A stretch of DNA of 64,000 nt. It comes from an uncultured Oscillospiraceae bacterium. Its GTDB lineage: Bacteria; Bacillota; Clostridia; Oscillospirales; Oscillospiraceae. The notes beneath the pieces were generated by a model. That model had not been told where the DNA came from, ran no database searches, and saw only the letters and a program-made list of their open reading frames with translations. The stretch covers positions 1 through 64,000 of the forward strand of contig CANRFA010000008.1 of NCBI GenBank assembly GCA_947629775.1. The letters run 5' to 3'. Positions 43,210 through 50,433 of this stretch are shown piece by piece (within the stretch, counting starts at the first letter, position 1; each line of letters begins with the position of its first letter). The position numbers and the translations under genes are program-made.

Positions 43210-43505
43210 AGTTCAACGTGATGGACGGGGATCAGGTGGCCATCCGGGTGGAATACGACGCGGAGACGGACCGGATGCGGGCGGAGATCCTGGATCCCCG
43301 GGTCACCTGGATGCTTCCGGAGGAGGGGGACTGGGAAGACGTTCTCTTCTTCCTCAACACCCGGGTATTTCCCAGGCGCCCGAACGAGAAGATCGACCTG
43401 GATCTGCTCGGACTGAAAAAGCGGGATCTCTTTGCGATCCTGAAGATCACACATGGCTACATGACAAACGACCGCTGGACGATCGATCCCCTGTACGGAT
43501 TCTGA
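43188..43505 (+). CDS. Small acidic partner of the HipA-like protein
   Basis: 105 aa, no transmembrane segment, unrecognised by name. The C-terminal part (LNTRVFPRRPNEKIDLDLLGLKKRDLFAILKITHGYMTNDRW) resembles a conserved small clostridial family that I recall sitting next to HipA-like genes; this memory is unverified. It starts inside the HipA-like gene (22-nt overlap), so the two are translationally coupled. It could be an antitoxin, regulator or missing N-lobe for the kinase. Confidence 0.72.
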   Translation: MEMPRDLKFNVMDGDQVAIRVEYDAETDRMRAEILDPRVTWMLPEEGDWEDVLFFLNTRVFPRRPNEKIDLDLLGLKKRDLFAILKITHGYMTNDRWTIDPLYGF

Positions 43506-43545
43506 AGACCGGAGACCTTCGCGATGCGGCCATCGTTTAAGGCGG

Positions 43546-43577
43546 GCCGGAATGGGACATCTGTTCCGGCTTCTGTT
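43546..43577 (+). terminator. Terminator after the HipA-like pair
   Basis: 7-bp stem GCCGGAA/TTCCGGC (43546-43552 with 43564-43570) then TTCTGTT. Confidence 0.5.
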
Positions 43578-43651
43578 CCTCATAATCAGCAACCGGATAC
43601 GACCCCGGGGCTCGCAGGGCCCCGTGAGCCGGCAGGAAAGGAGTGTTTTGT

Positions 43652-44368
43652 ATGAGTTACGATCCCTATGGCTTTGATCCCGGGCTGACGTATGGCAGCC
43701 AGGAGACTGTCGGACAGTTTACGGCCAGGACCTTCCTCTGGATGGTGCTGGGGCTGGCGGTGACCTTCGGCGTGGCGGTGGGCAGTTGGTTTACCGGTTT
43801 CACCTTCTGGTCCCTGAGCGCCATCCCCTGGATCCATGTGATCGCGCTGGTGGCGACCCTGGCCATCTCCCTGACGATGGCGACCCGCATTGAGCGCATG
43901 CGGGTGGGAACGGCGATCGCCTGCTTTGTGGTGTTCTCCGTCCTCTTCGGTTTTACCCTCTCGATGTACCTGCTGCTGTTTGATCTCGCCACCATGGTTC
44001 TGGTGTTCGCCGCTACGGCGGTGTACTTCGCCGTTCTGGCGGCTTATGGCTGGTTTACGAAGCGGGATCTCTCCGGCCTGCGGCCCATCCTCATGTCCGG
44101 ACTCATCTTCCTGATTGTCTACGGCCTTTTGTCCCTGTTCATTCTGCGCCTCAGCATGTTCGACACGGCGGTCTGCGTGGTCGGCATCGCGGTCTTCCTG
44201 GGGTTCACCGCCTACGATACCCAGAAGATCCGGGCCATGTATCAGTACTACTCAGGGTTCCCGGAGATGCTGGCCAAGGCCTCCATTTTCTCCGCGCTGC
44301 AGCTGTACCTGGACTTTCTGAACCTGTTCCTCTACCTGCTGCGCTTCATTGGGAACCGGAAAAACTGA
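43652..44368 (+). CDS. Bax inhibitor-1 family membrane protein
   Basis: 238 aa with seven predicted transmembrane helices. It is a member of the BI-1/YccA/YetJ family: bacterial YetJ is a pH-dependent calcium leak channel. Landmark residues in the loop FLGFTAYDTQKIRAMYQ include the Asp of the Asp-Asp pH sensor. ATG at 43652 with AAAGGAG 8 nt upstream; the GTG at 43643 is inside that site. Single-gene unit ended by a strong terminator. Confidence 0.9.
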   Translation: MSYDPYGFDPGLTYGSQETVGQFTARTFLWMVLGLAVTFGVAVGSWFTGFTFWSLSAIPWIHVIALVATLAISLTMATRIERMRVGTAIACFVVFSVLFGFTLSMYLLLFDLATMVLVFAATAVYFAVLAAYGWFTKRDLSGLRPILMSGLIFLIVYGLLSLFILRLSMFDTAVCVVGIAVFLGFTAYDTQKIRAMYQYYSGFPEMLAKASIFSALQLYLDFLNLFLYLLRFIGNRKN

Positions 44369-44381
44369 ATCCGGGATACGA

Positions 44382-44409
44382 AAAGGCCGGCCCGGGAGGG
44401 CCGGCCTTT
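44382..44409. terminator. Bidirectional terminator
   Basis: Perfect 12-bp stem (44382-44393 with 44398-44409) with A- and T-ends, serving the convergent BI-1 and SpoVAC genes. Confidence 0.85.
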
Positions 44410-44410
44410 C

Positions 44411-44854
44411 CTACGCTCCTCCCAGAAGAAGGAGGATCAGACCATAGAGGACGCTGGCGGAGATCCCGAACACCAGGACCGGTCCCGCTACCGTGAAGAG
44501 CTTCGCGGCGGTGCCGGTGACCAGACCCTCCGTTCTGTATTCCAGGGCCGGGGAGACCATGGCGTTGGCAAAGCCGGTGATGGGCACCAGCGTGCCGGCT
44601 CCCGCCCTTTTTGCAAGTTTGTCAAAGATTCCAAGGCCGGTCAGCAGAGCGGCGGCCAGAATAAGGGTCACGGAGACGGCGGCCCCCGCCGCTTCCTCCT
44701 CCAGCCCCCAGGAGCGGTAGAGGTTGGACAGCCCCTGCCCGATGGCGCAGATGGCGCCGCCCACGCAGAAGGCCCAGAGCAGGTTCTTTCCCATGGGGGA
44801 GGGGCGGGAGAGGCCGTTGACCAGATTGCCGTAGTCCTGATCCGTCATGTTCAT
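44411..44854 (-). CDS. spoVAC: Stage V sporulation protein AC
   Basis: 147-aa membrane protein with about four helices. SpoVAC is a mechanosensitive-type channel component of the SpoVA complex that moves dipicolinic acid into the forespore. Typical segment: TLVPITGFANAMVSPALEYRTEGLVTG. ATG at 44854 with GAGGTGAT upstream. Usually spoVAC is followed by spoVAD and spoVAE; here it stands alone, so the other parts must be elsewhere, or this is an extra copy. Confidence 0.9.
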   Translation of the reverse strand: MNMTDQDYGNLVNGLSRPSPMGKNLLWAFCVGGAICAIGQGLSNLYRSWGLEEEAAGAAVSVTLILAAALLTGLGIFDKLAKRAGAGTLVPITGFANAMVSPALEYRTEGLVTGTAAKLFTVAGPVLVFGISASVLYGLILLLLGGA

Positions 44855-44961
44855 GATATCACCTCGCATGCTGTGTCGCTGTCTTCAGTGTGCCGGAGGC
44901 GGGTGAAAAATATGCATGCAGCCGTCCCGGAGCGCATAGGCTTCCGGGAGGTGATGCGGAC

Positions 44962-45477
44962 ATGTATTACGGGAAGCGGCAGCTGGCCGGGGCCTGTGTG
45001 GCGGCCATTCTGGGGGGCATGGTTCTTCACCGGCTCTACGGCTGGATCCCCCATGGAGGAACGGCGCTCTTCTCTTTGGTGCGTGAGAGTGTCTGGGAGC
45101 ACACGAAGATCCTCTTCTGGCCCCTTCTGGGTGCAGGGCTCTGGCTCAGCCAGGGACGGCCCGGGGCGTGGAAACCCTGGCTTCTGGCCATGGAAGCGGC
45201 CTGCGCCCTGATGCTGGTCCTGGGTTGGCTCTACAACATCGTCCTTGGTGGAGAGGCGGCCTGGGTGAATTTTGTCCTCTACCTTCTCCTGATGGCGGGG
45301 GCGTTCTGGCTGGCGACGCAGTTCAGCGGGCCCTTCCAGGGGACGAAATGGTCCGTTCCCGTGGTTCTGGCCCTGGGACTTGGACTCCTGATTGCCCTGT
45401 TCACTCTGAAGGCGCCGGAGGGGAGGCTGTTTGCGGACCTGGCCGCTGCCGGCCTCTGGTATGAACTGCCCTGTTAG
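44962..45477 (+). CDS. DUF6512-like membrane protein
   Basis: 171 aa, about five transmembrane helices. The motif LVRESVWEHTKILFWP near residues 34-49 resembles the NES-x-WEH-x-K-x-x-FFP signature I associate with DUF6512 proteins of Clostridia; function unknown. ATG at 44962 with GGGAGGTGAT upstream. Followed by the phosphopantetheinyl transferase gene after 36 nt, probably co-transcribed. Confidence 0.75.
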   Translation: MYYGKRQLAGACVAAILGGMVLHRLYGWIPHGGTALFSLVRESVWEHTKILFWPLLGAGLWLSQGRPGAWKPWLLAMEAACALMLVLGWLYNIVLGGEAAWVNFVLYLLLMAGAFWLATQFSGPFQGTKWSVPVVLALGLGLLIALFTLKAPEGRLFADLAAAGLWYELPC

Positions 45478-45513
45478 AGTAGCTGCGCGCAAAGGAAAGA
45501 GAGAGAAGAAGAT

Positions 45514-46110
45514 ATGGTACTGTATGGAACCCGGGAGATGGAGGACCGCCGGCAGGCCTATGGTCTGCTGGCCCTGGCGGTCCGGGAGGCCTGGGGATGG
45601 GAGAGCCTGCCGGCGCTGGAGCGGGGAGAACACGGCAAGCCCTTTTTCCCATCGGATCCCGGACACTGCTTCAATCTGAGTCACAGCGCCTCCCTTGCGC
45701 TCTGCGGTCTGGATGACCGGCCGCTGGGAGTGGATATTCAGGCGGTGAAGCGCTACCGGCCCAGCCTGCCCCGGCGGGTCTGCTCTGCCCGGGAACTGAA
45801 CTGGATGGGGGAAGGGGAGGACTGCTGGCGACGGTTTACCCTTCTGTGGACGCTGAAGGAGAGTGTGGTCAAGCGGTCCGGCGAGGGCCTGATCCGTCGC
45901 CTGGACGGGATTGAAGTCCCTCTGCCGGGGGATATTCCGGAGGGAGCGCTGCTGCCATCCGAGTCCCTGCTGGAGATGGATGGACTCCACTTTCGTCTTT
46001 TCGCCGGCCCGGACTGGTACGCTTCCGTCTGCGCGGAGCATCTTCCGCCGGAGGAGATCCGCTGGATCCGGGGCGCGGACTGCCCCCTGGGGGAGCGGCC
46101 TCCGGCCTGA
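45514..46110 (+). CDS. 4'-phosphopantetheinyl transferase, Sfp type
   Basis: 198-aa enzyme that attaches phosphopantetheine to carrier proteins. Visible signatures: FNLSHSASLALCGL, the metal site GVDIQ near residue 78, and LLWTLKESVVKRSGEGL. Length is close to Sfp. With no AcpS recognised in the window, it might serve the AcpP encoded at 24.5 kb, though Sfp-type enzymes typically act on peptide or polyketide synthases. Confidence 0.9.
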   Translation: MVLYGTREMEDRRQAYGLLALAVREAWGWESLPALERGEHGKPFFPSDPGHCFNLSHSASLALCGLDDRPLGVDIQAVKRYRPSLPRRVCSARELNWMGEGEDCWRRFTLLWTLKESVVKRSGEGLIRRLDGIEVPLPGDIPEGALLPSESLLEMDGLHFRLFAGPDWYASVCAEHLPPEEIRWIRGADCPLGERPPA

Positions 46111-46136
46111 GAAGTTCGGACGAAGAGAAGAACAAT

Positions 46137-46174
46137 CAGCGGCGGGCCTTCCGTACCGGAAAGGTCCGCCGCTG
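46137..46174. terminator. Hairpin between convergent genes
   Basis: Long stem (46137-46152 with 46159-46174, one mismatch or wobble) between the transferase and TIR genes. T-tracts are weak on both sides. Confidence 0.55.
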
Positions 46175-46208
46175 CTGCAGGTGAGGAAAGGGGAACGCTC
46201 CGGAGCAC

Positions 46209-47114
46209 TCAGTCCTCGACCAGGTACTCCTCGGGGCGCTTTGTGATGTCGATGTCATAGTGGGCCCTGGCCTCTTCCGCGAAGCGGTGGCCCCGGGGCG
46301 TGACCTCGTAGATCATCTCCCGTGGATTGATAAGGTCCACGTAGCCGAACTGCTCCAGCCGGCGGATGGCGGCCTTCCAGCGGGTGACCTCGTCGAAGGA
46401 CTCGTCCCGGTTAAAGCGGATGGCGCCGGAGGAGATGGTGATGCCCGTCATGTCCGTGGACATGGAGATCTGGCGGCGGGGCGTGGAGTCCGCGTATACC
46501 ACCATGATGCAGGCATCCAGGGTCATGGCGTCCGGGTCCTGGGGAATTTCGCCGTGGCTGCTGGCGACCATGCGGGCGAACTCCAGCTTGTTGCCGGCGT
46601 CCGCGATGGAGGCCACTCTGGCCAGGAACTCCGCTTTGCGGGAGGCCCAGACCGGATCGGACATGGTGCGCAGTCCGAAGAGGGGGGAGAGCGTGCCCTT
46701 CAGCCGATCCAGAAGGATGTTGAGGGCCTCCTGGTCCGGCCGGTCCAGCTTGATGGCGTTGCGGGTGCCGGCCAGGCAGCCCCGGATTTCGTCAAAGTCA
46801 AACCCGGGCATGAGGAAGGCCATCCAGGTGCGCTTCATGACCCAGGCGGCGCCCATCTCGTTGAGGCAGTCCGCGTCGCGGAAGTAGTTGTGGGAGAGCA
46901 TGTACATGATGTACAGCTCGCTGTCAGAGCCGTTTTCCATCAGCCAGTGGTAGACGTTTCCCCGAAGCGGCGCGCTGTAGGGAGCGGCGGAGGAGCAGAT
47001 GATTTCGTCCTCGTGAAGCCCCATGGACTCCAGCAGTTTCGCGAAAGCGACGGCATACTCGCCGTCGGAGGGAGCGTGGCTGACAAAGATCAGTTTTTTC
47101 TTTGCTTCAGGCAT
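46209..47114 (-). CDS. TIR-domain protein with C-terminal winged helix
   Basis: 301 aa. Residues 8-120 form a TIR domain: IFVSHAPSDGEYAVAFAKLL (strand A and helix A), then LYIMYMLSHNYFRDADCLNEMGAAW with the putative NADase Glu86. The C-terminal part (about 235-290) looks like a winged helix (RWKAAIRRLEQFGYVDLINPREMIYEVTPRGHRFAEEA). Bacterial TIR proteins often cleave NAD+ in anti-phage defence; none of the usual sensor partners (Thoeris ThsA, Argonaute, SAVED) is adjacent. It lies 6 nt downstream of an alpha/beta hydrolase gene and is likely co-transcribed with it. Confidence 0.82.
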   Translation of the reverse strand: MPEAKKKLIFVSHAPSDGEYAVAFAKLLESMGLHEDEIICSSAAPYSAPLRGNVYHWLMENGSDSELYIMYMLSHNYFRDADCLNEMGAAWVMKRTWMAFLMPGFDFDEIRGCLAGTRNAIKLDRPDQEALNILLDRLKGTLSPLFGLRTMSDPVWASRKAEFLARVASIADAGNKLEFARMVASSHGEIPQDPDAMTLDACIMVVYADSTPRRQISMSTDMTGITISSGAIRFNRDESFDEVTRWKAAIRRLEQFGYVDLINPREMIYEVTPRGHRFAEEARAHYDIDITKRPEEYLVED

Positions 47115-47120
47115 GGTGAA

Positions 47121-48011
47121 TTACCTCCAGGCCGGCTCGGACGCCGGCGTATTTGTACAGGATCCGGTCTGCCGGGCCTGCGCGGGCTCTGGCGGCGGAT
47201 TCAGCTGACGAAGAAACGCCTGGATATGGGCGTTGACCGTGAAGGGACGGTCCGTGTTGGAGTTGTGGCCGGCGCCGGGAATCCAGCGCAGAGGAAGACC
47301 GGTGTGCCGCACCCAGGCCCGGTTATAGCGGCGGGCGGAGCCCGCCTGGTCGTACTCTCCGCAGAGCAGCAGCGCCGGGCAGTCGATGCGGTACGGCAGA
47401 TTAGCCTCCATGGCCTCCGCCAGGATCCGGTATCCATGTCCGGCGAGAGCGGCGTACTCCTTCGGATTCTCATCGTAGGCCAGCATCATCTCCCGCATGA
47501 GGGTCCTGCCATATGAGGAGGTGGCGCAGCCCTCGGGACCGGCGGAGAGCAGCCAGTTCCAGGGGCAGAGGCGGTACACCGGCTCCATCCGTTTGAGGAG
47601 CCAGAGCTCCGCGGCGGTGACGTAGCGCCTCTGCAGGGGGCAGGAGTCTACGGAAACGAAGCCGGCGGCCTCCCCCGGGAACTGCTGCAGAAAGGCCTGG
47701 GCCACATAGCCGCCCATGGACTGCCCGATGAGTACCGGGTTGCTCATTCCTTCCGCCTGCAGGATGTCGTGGAGCCAGGCCGCCTTATCCGCAAGGGAGA
47801 ACGCCAGGCGGAAGGGGCGGGAGACTCCGTGCCCCGGGGCGTCCCAGACGAAGAGGGAGTATGCGCCCTGGAAGAAGCGGATCTGGGCCTCAAAGAGCCG
47901 GTGGTCCGCCGTGAGGCCGGGAAGGAAGACGAGGGGAGGATTCCGGCCTGGAATACGGTCCACCCAATAATGAATCTGGCCGCAGGACGTGCGGAATGTC
48001 TTTTCCTCCAT
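47121..48011 (-). CDS. Alpha/beta hydrolase
   Basis: 296-aa alpha/beta-hydrolase fold enzyme. Oxyanion region LVFLPGLTADHRLF; nucleophile Ser in LIGQSMGGYVAQ near residue 97; Asp in LLLCGEYDQ; His in IPGAGHNSNTD. No signal peptide. Substrate unknown; ester or lactone hydrolysis is typical. The C-terminus has an unusual Pro/Thr-rich tail. Six nt from the TIR gene, so a functional link is conceivable. Confidence 0.85.
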   Translation of the reverse strand: MEEKTFRTSCGQIHYWVDRIPGRNPPLVFLPGLTADHRLFEAQIRFFQGAYSLFVWDAPGHGVSRPFRLAFSLADKAAWLHDILQAEGMSNPVLIGQSMGGYVAQAFLQQFPGEAAGFVSVDSCPLQRRYVTAAELWLLKRMEPVYRLCPWNWLLSAGPEGCATSSYGRTLMREMMLAYDENPKEYAALAGHGYRILAEAMEANLPYRIDCPALLLCGEYDQAGSARRYNRAWVRHTGLPLRWIPGAGHNSNTDRPFTVNAHIQAFLRQLNPPPEPAQARQTGSCTNTPASEPAWR

Positions 48012-48071
48012 GGGAGACCTCCCTGGGCGGAGCCCTGTCAGGATGGAGACGGCTTTGCGGGGAGAGGGATG

Positions 48072-48401
48072 TCAGGCAAATACAACCTGGACCAGGAACA
48101 TGTAAAGGGCGGTTCCCCCGATGATGCTCAGCAGGGTGTTGCGCTTCCAGACGTGGAGCGCGACGACCGCCGCTACGGCGAGCAGCGAGGGAAGCCAGCC
48201 GGCCAGGGCTCCAAAGGAGACACCCCGCAGGCAGTACATGATGAGCATGCCCATGATGGCGTAGGGCAGTTTATCGCCCAGGTAGAGGATGTAGCGGGGA
48301 ACCTCGTGATTGCCGTTGAAGATCAGGAAGGGGAGAAACCGCAGCAGCATGGTGACGGCGGCGATGATGGCGATCAGGATCACGGCGTGGATATCATGCA
48401 T
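48072..48401 (-). CDS. azlD: AzlD family branched-chain amino acid export subunit
   Basis: 109 aa, four hydrophobic helices, small subunit of the AzlCD exporter. N-terminus AVILIAIIAAVTMLLRFLPFLIF is typical. It overlaps azlC by 8 nt, and the pair should form one complex in the membrane. Confidence 0.9.
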   Translation of the reverse strand: MHDIHAVILIAIIAAVTMLLRFLPFLIFNGNHEVPRYILYLGDKLPYAIMGMLIMYCLRGVSFGALAGWLPSLLAVAAVVALHVWKRNTLLSIIGGTALYMFLVQVVFA

Positions 48402-49086
48402 GGCTGCTGGCCTTCCTTCGGTAGGGGATGGAGAGAATCAGGGTGATGAGGAGCATGGTGGGGATGAGGAAACTGCTCTCGCCGAAGAGCAGCAGGCACA
48501 GCAGGGACACCCCGATGCCCGTCAGCGCGGCGCGCTGCTCCTTTGAGGTCAGCCACTGCTCCACGAATACGGTGACGAAGAGGGCCGTCATGGAGAAGTC
48601 GATGCCGGTGGAGTCAAACTGCAGGACGGACCCGATGATCGCCCCCAGGGCGCTGCCGGCCACCCAGTAGGACTGGTTGAAGAGAGTGACCAGGAAGCAG
48701 TAGAGCTCGTCCTCCCTGTCGTCGGCCGGATGGTCCCGGTCGTCGCAGAGGAGGGAGTAGGTTTCGTCGGTCAGGCCGAAGATGAGGTAGGGCCTTGTGC
48801 GCTTCATCTTCCGGTATTTGCCCACCATGGAGATTCCGTAGAAGAGGTGGCGGGCGTTGACCATGAGGGTCATGAGGGCGGCGGACAGGGGAGAGGCCGC
48901 GGTGGAAAGCAGATCCACCGTCACATATTGCATGGAGCCGGCGTAGATGAAGACGCTGCTGGCGATGGACCACAGAGGCCCGTAGCCGTGGTCGTGCATG
49001 AGGATGCCAAAGCCCATGCCGAGAATCACATAGGCCGCCATCACGGGGAGGCTTTTGACAAAGGATTTTCTGACAATCGATTTCAT
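48394..49086 (-). CDS. azlC: AzlC family branched-chain amino acid exporter
   Basis: 230-aa membrane protein, main subunit of AzlCD exporters for branched-chain amino acids and analogues. Characteristic segments: YVILGMGFGILMHDHGYG, YAGSMQYVTVDLL, LMVNARHLFYGISM and GLTDETYSLL. The frame runs further upstream, but the family begins at ATG 49086 (MKSIVRKSFVKSLPV) with GGAGAG 8 nt before it. Confidence 0.92.
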   Translation of the reverse strand: MKSIVRKSFVKSLPVMAAYVILGMGFGILMHDHGYGPLWSIASSVFIYAGSMQYVTVDLLSTAASPLSAALMTLMVNARHLFYGISMVGKYRKMKRTRPYLIFGLTDETYSLLCDDRDHPADDREDELYCFLVTLFNQSYWVAGSALGAIIGSVLQFDSTGIDFSMTALFVTVFVEQWLTSKEQRAALTGIGVSLLCLLLFGESSFLIPTMLLITLILSIPYRRKASSHA

Positions 49087-49288
49087 GAACGAATCTCTCC
49101 GTCTGAAGTAAATGCAGGAGAATGTGCTCTTTCGGATATCCTTATCAGGAGGCCCCTCATTTCCATCCGGCGAGAGCGCGGAGGTCAGGAAGGAGGACAT
49201 CGGCCGGTCCGGAAGCGGGGAGAGTCCGGGAGAGCGGAAGGAAACGGGGCCACCTGCCGGTGGATTGCGGATGCGCCTCCATCCTCTT

Positions 49289-50368
49289 TCACGTGCGCAG
49301 GGAAGAGAGAACCATCCACCTGCCGGTTCGCCTGCCGTTTTCCCGGGTGAGCAGCCCTTTCTTCTGCAGTCCGGCGATCCGCTCCCGGATGGTCCGCTCC
49401 GGCTTCCCCAGCGCGGCGGCCAGCCGCTTCTGAGAGAGGGAAGGGTTGCGTTCCAGTTCCCGCAGGAGACAGCATTCTTCCAGCGTGCAGGATTCCGGGC
49501 TTCGAGGGCCGCCGGTCCGGAGCGGGACATCGGTGTTTTCCCTGGAATCCACATGGAGATCCCGGTTCCTGAGAGCATGGCCCCGGTCCAGCAGCAGGTT
49601 TTCAAGGAAGCGGATCAGGAAGGCGGGCGTGGGGCGGATTCCGCCTGCCCGGTCCTCAAAGCTGGCCCGCACCAGGGCGTTGCGGAAGTACCAGGAGTGA
49701 TCCGCGAAGACATCGATGCGCAGCGGGCAGCCAAGGCTCCGGAGATAACGGATCAGAAAGACGGCGGTGCCCCTCGTGTTGCCTTCCCGGAAGGGGTGGA
49801 TCTGCCAGATCCCCGCGATAAAATCCGCGATGTGCCGGATGGCCTCCGCGGCCGTCAGGCCCTGCCAGGAGAACCCGGCTTCCCGCTGAAGATCGTAGGT
49901 TACGGTTTCCGGGATGTGCGGCCAGGGCGTATAGGCCACCGTTTGTCCCTTGAGGGCCCATTCACGCTTCGTGAGGTTACAGGTCCGGTAGCTGCCGGCG
50001 TGGCGGAAGACTCCGCGGAACAGTTCCTGATGGATGGCTCTCCAGGCGGAGGGCGAGAGATCGAAGGAGTCTTCGCAGAGAAGCCGGACAAGGTGAACCG
50101 GGACCAGATCCGCTTCCAGGCTCCGATTCCCGATTCCACCGTCCTTCGTCCGTTCCCGGACGTCCCGCTCCACCTGGCGCTCCGCCTCGGCCAGATCGAT
50201 GGATCCCCTCGTGTGATCGAGGGCAATCCGCAGAAGGAAGGGGGACGGCTCCAGAGCGTCCACGTCCTGCAGCCCGATGGCCGTTTTCCAGTACAGGACT
50301 CTTTCCTTCTGTTCCGGAGTGCCATGCAGGGAGACCGCCTCAAGAGTGGACCGGAAACGCTCTTCCAC
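49289..50368 (-). CDS. Fic family protein with C-terminal winged helix
   Basis: 359 aa. A Fic domain occupies about residues 80-230 with core motif HPFREGNTRGTAVFLIR; the catalytic His and the GN are intact, but the usual GNGR reads GNTR. The flap region YTPWPHIPETV precedes it. The last 60 residues form a winged helix (LSQKRLAAALGKPERTIRERIAGLQKKGLLTRE). Fic enzymes usually AMPylate proteins. A clear inhibitory (S/T)xxxE(G/N) motif was not found. GTG start at 50368 with GGAGGAG 8 nt upstream. Target unknown. Confidence 0.86.
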   Translation of the reverse strand: MEERFRSTLEAVSLHGTPEQKERVLYWKTAIGLQDVDALEPSPFLLRIALDHTRGSIDLAEAERQVERDVRERTKDGGIGNRSLEADLVPVHLVRLLCEDSFDLSPSAWRAIHQELFRGVFRHAGSYRTCNLTKREWALKGQTVAYTPWPHIPETVTYDLQREAGFSWQGLTAAEAIRHIADFIAGIWQIHPFREGNTRGTAVFLIRYLRSLGCPLRIDVFADHSWYFRNALVRASFEDRAGGIRPTPAFLIRFLENLLLDRGHALRNRDLHVDSRENTDVPLRTGGPRSPESCTLEECCLLRELERNPSLSQKRLAAALGKPERTIRERIAGLQKKGLLTRENGRRTGRWMVLSSLRT

Positions 50369-50433
50369 TTCCGTTTCTCCTCCCTTTGAGAGAATCCGGG
50401 GACCCGCATGCGAAGGCAGTCCCGGAAAGGGAA

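Noticed and set aside
46209..48011. Thoeris defence system
   Set aside because: A TIR gene is present, but no ThsA-like sirtuin/SLOG NADase is next to it; the neighbour is an alpha/beta hydrolase.
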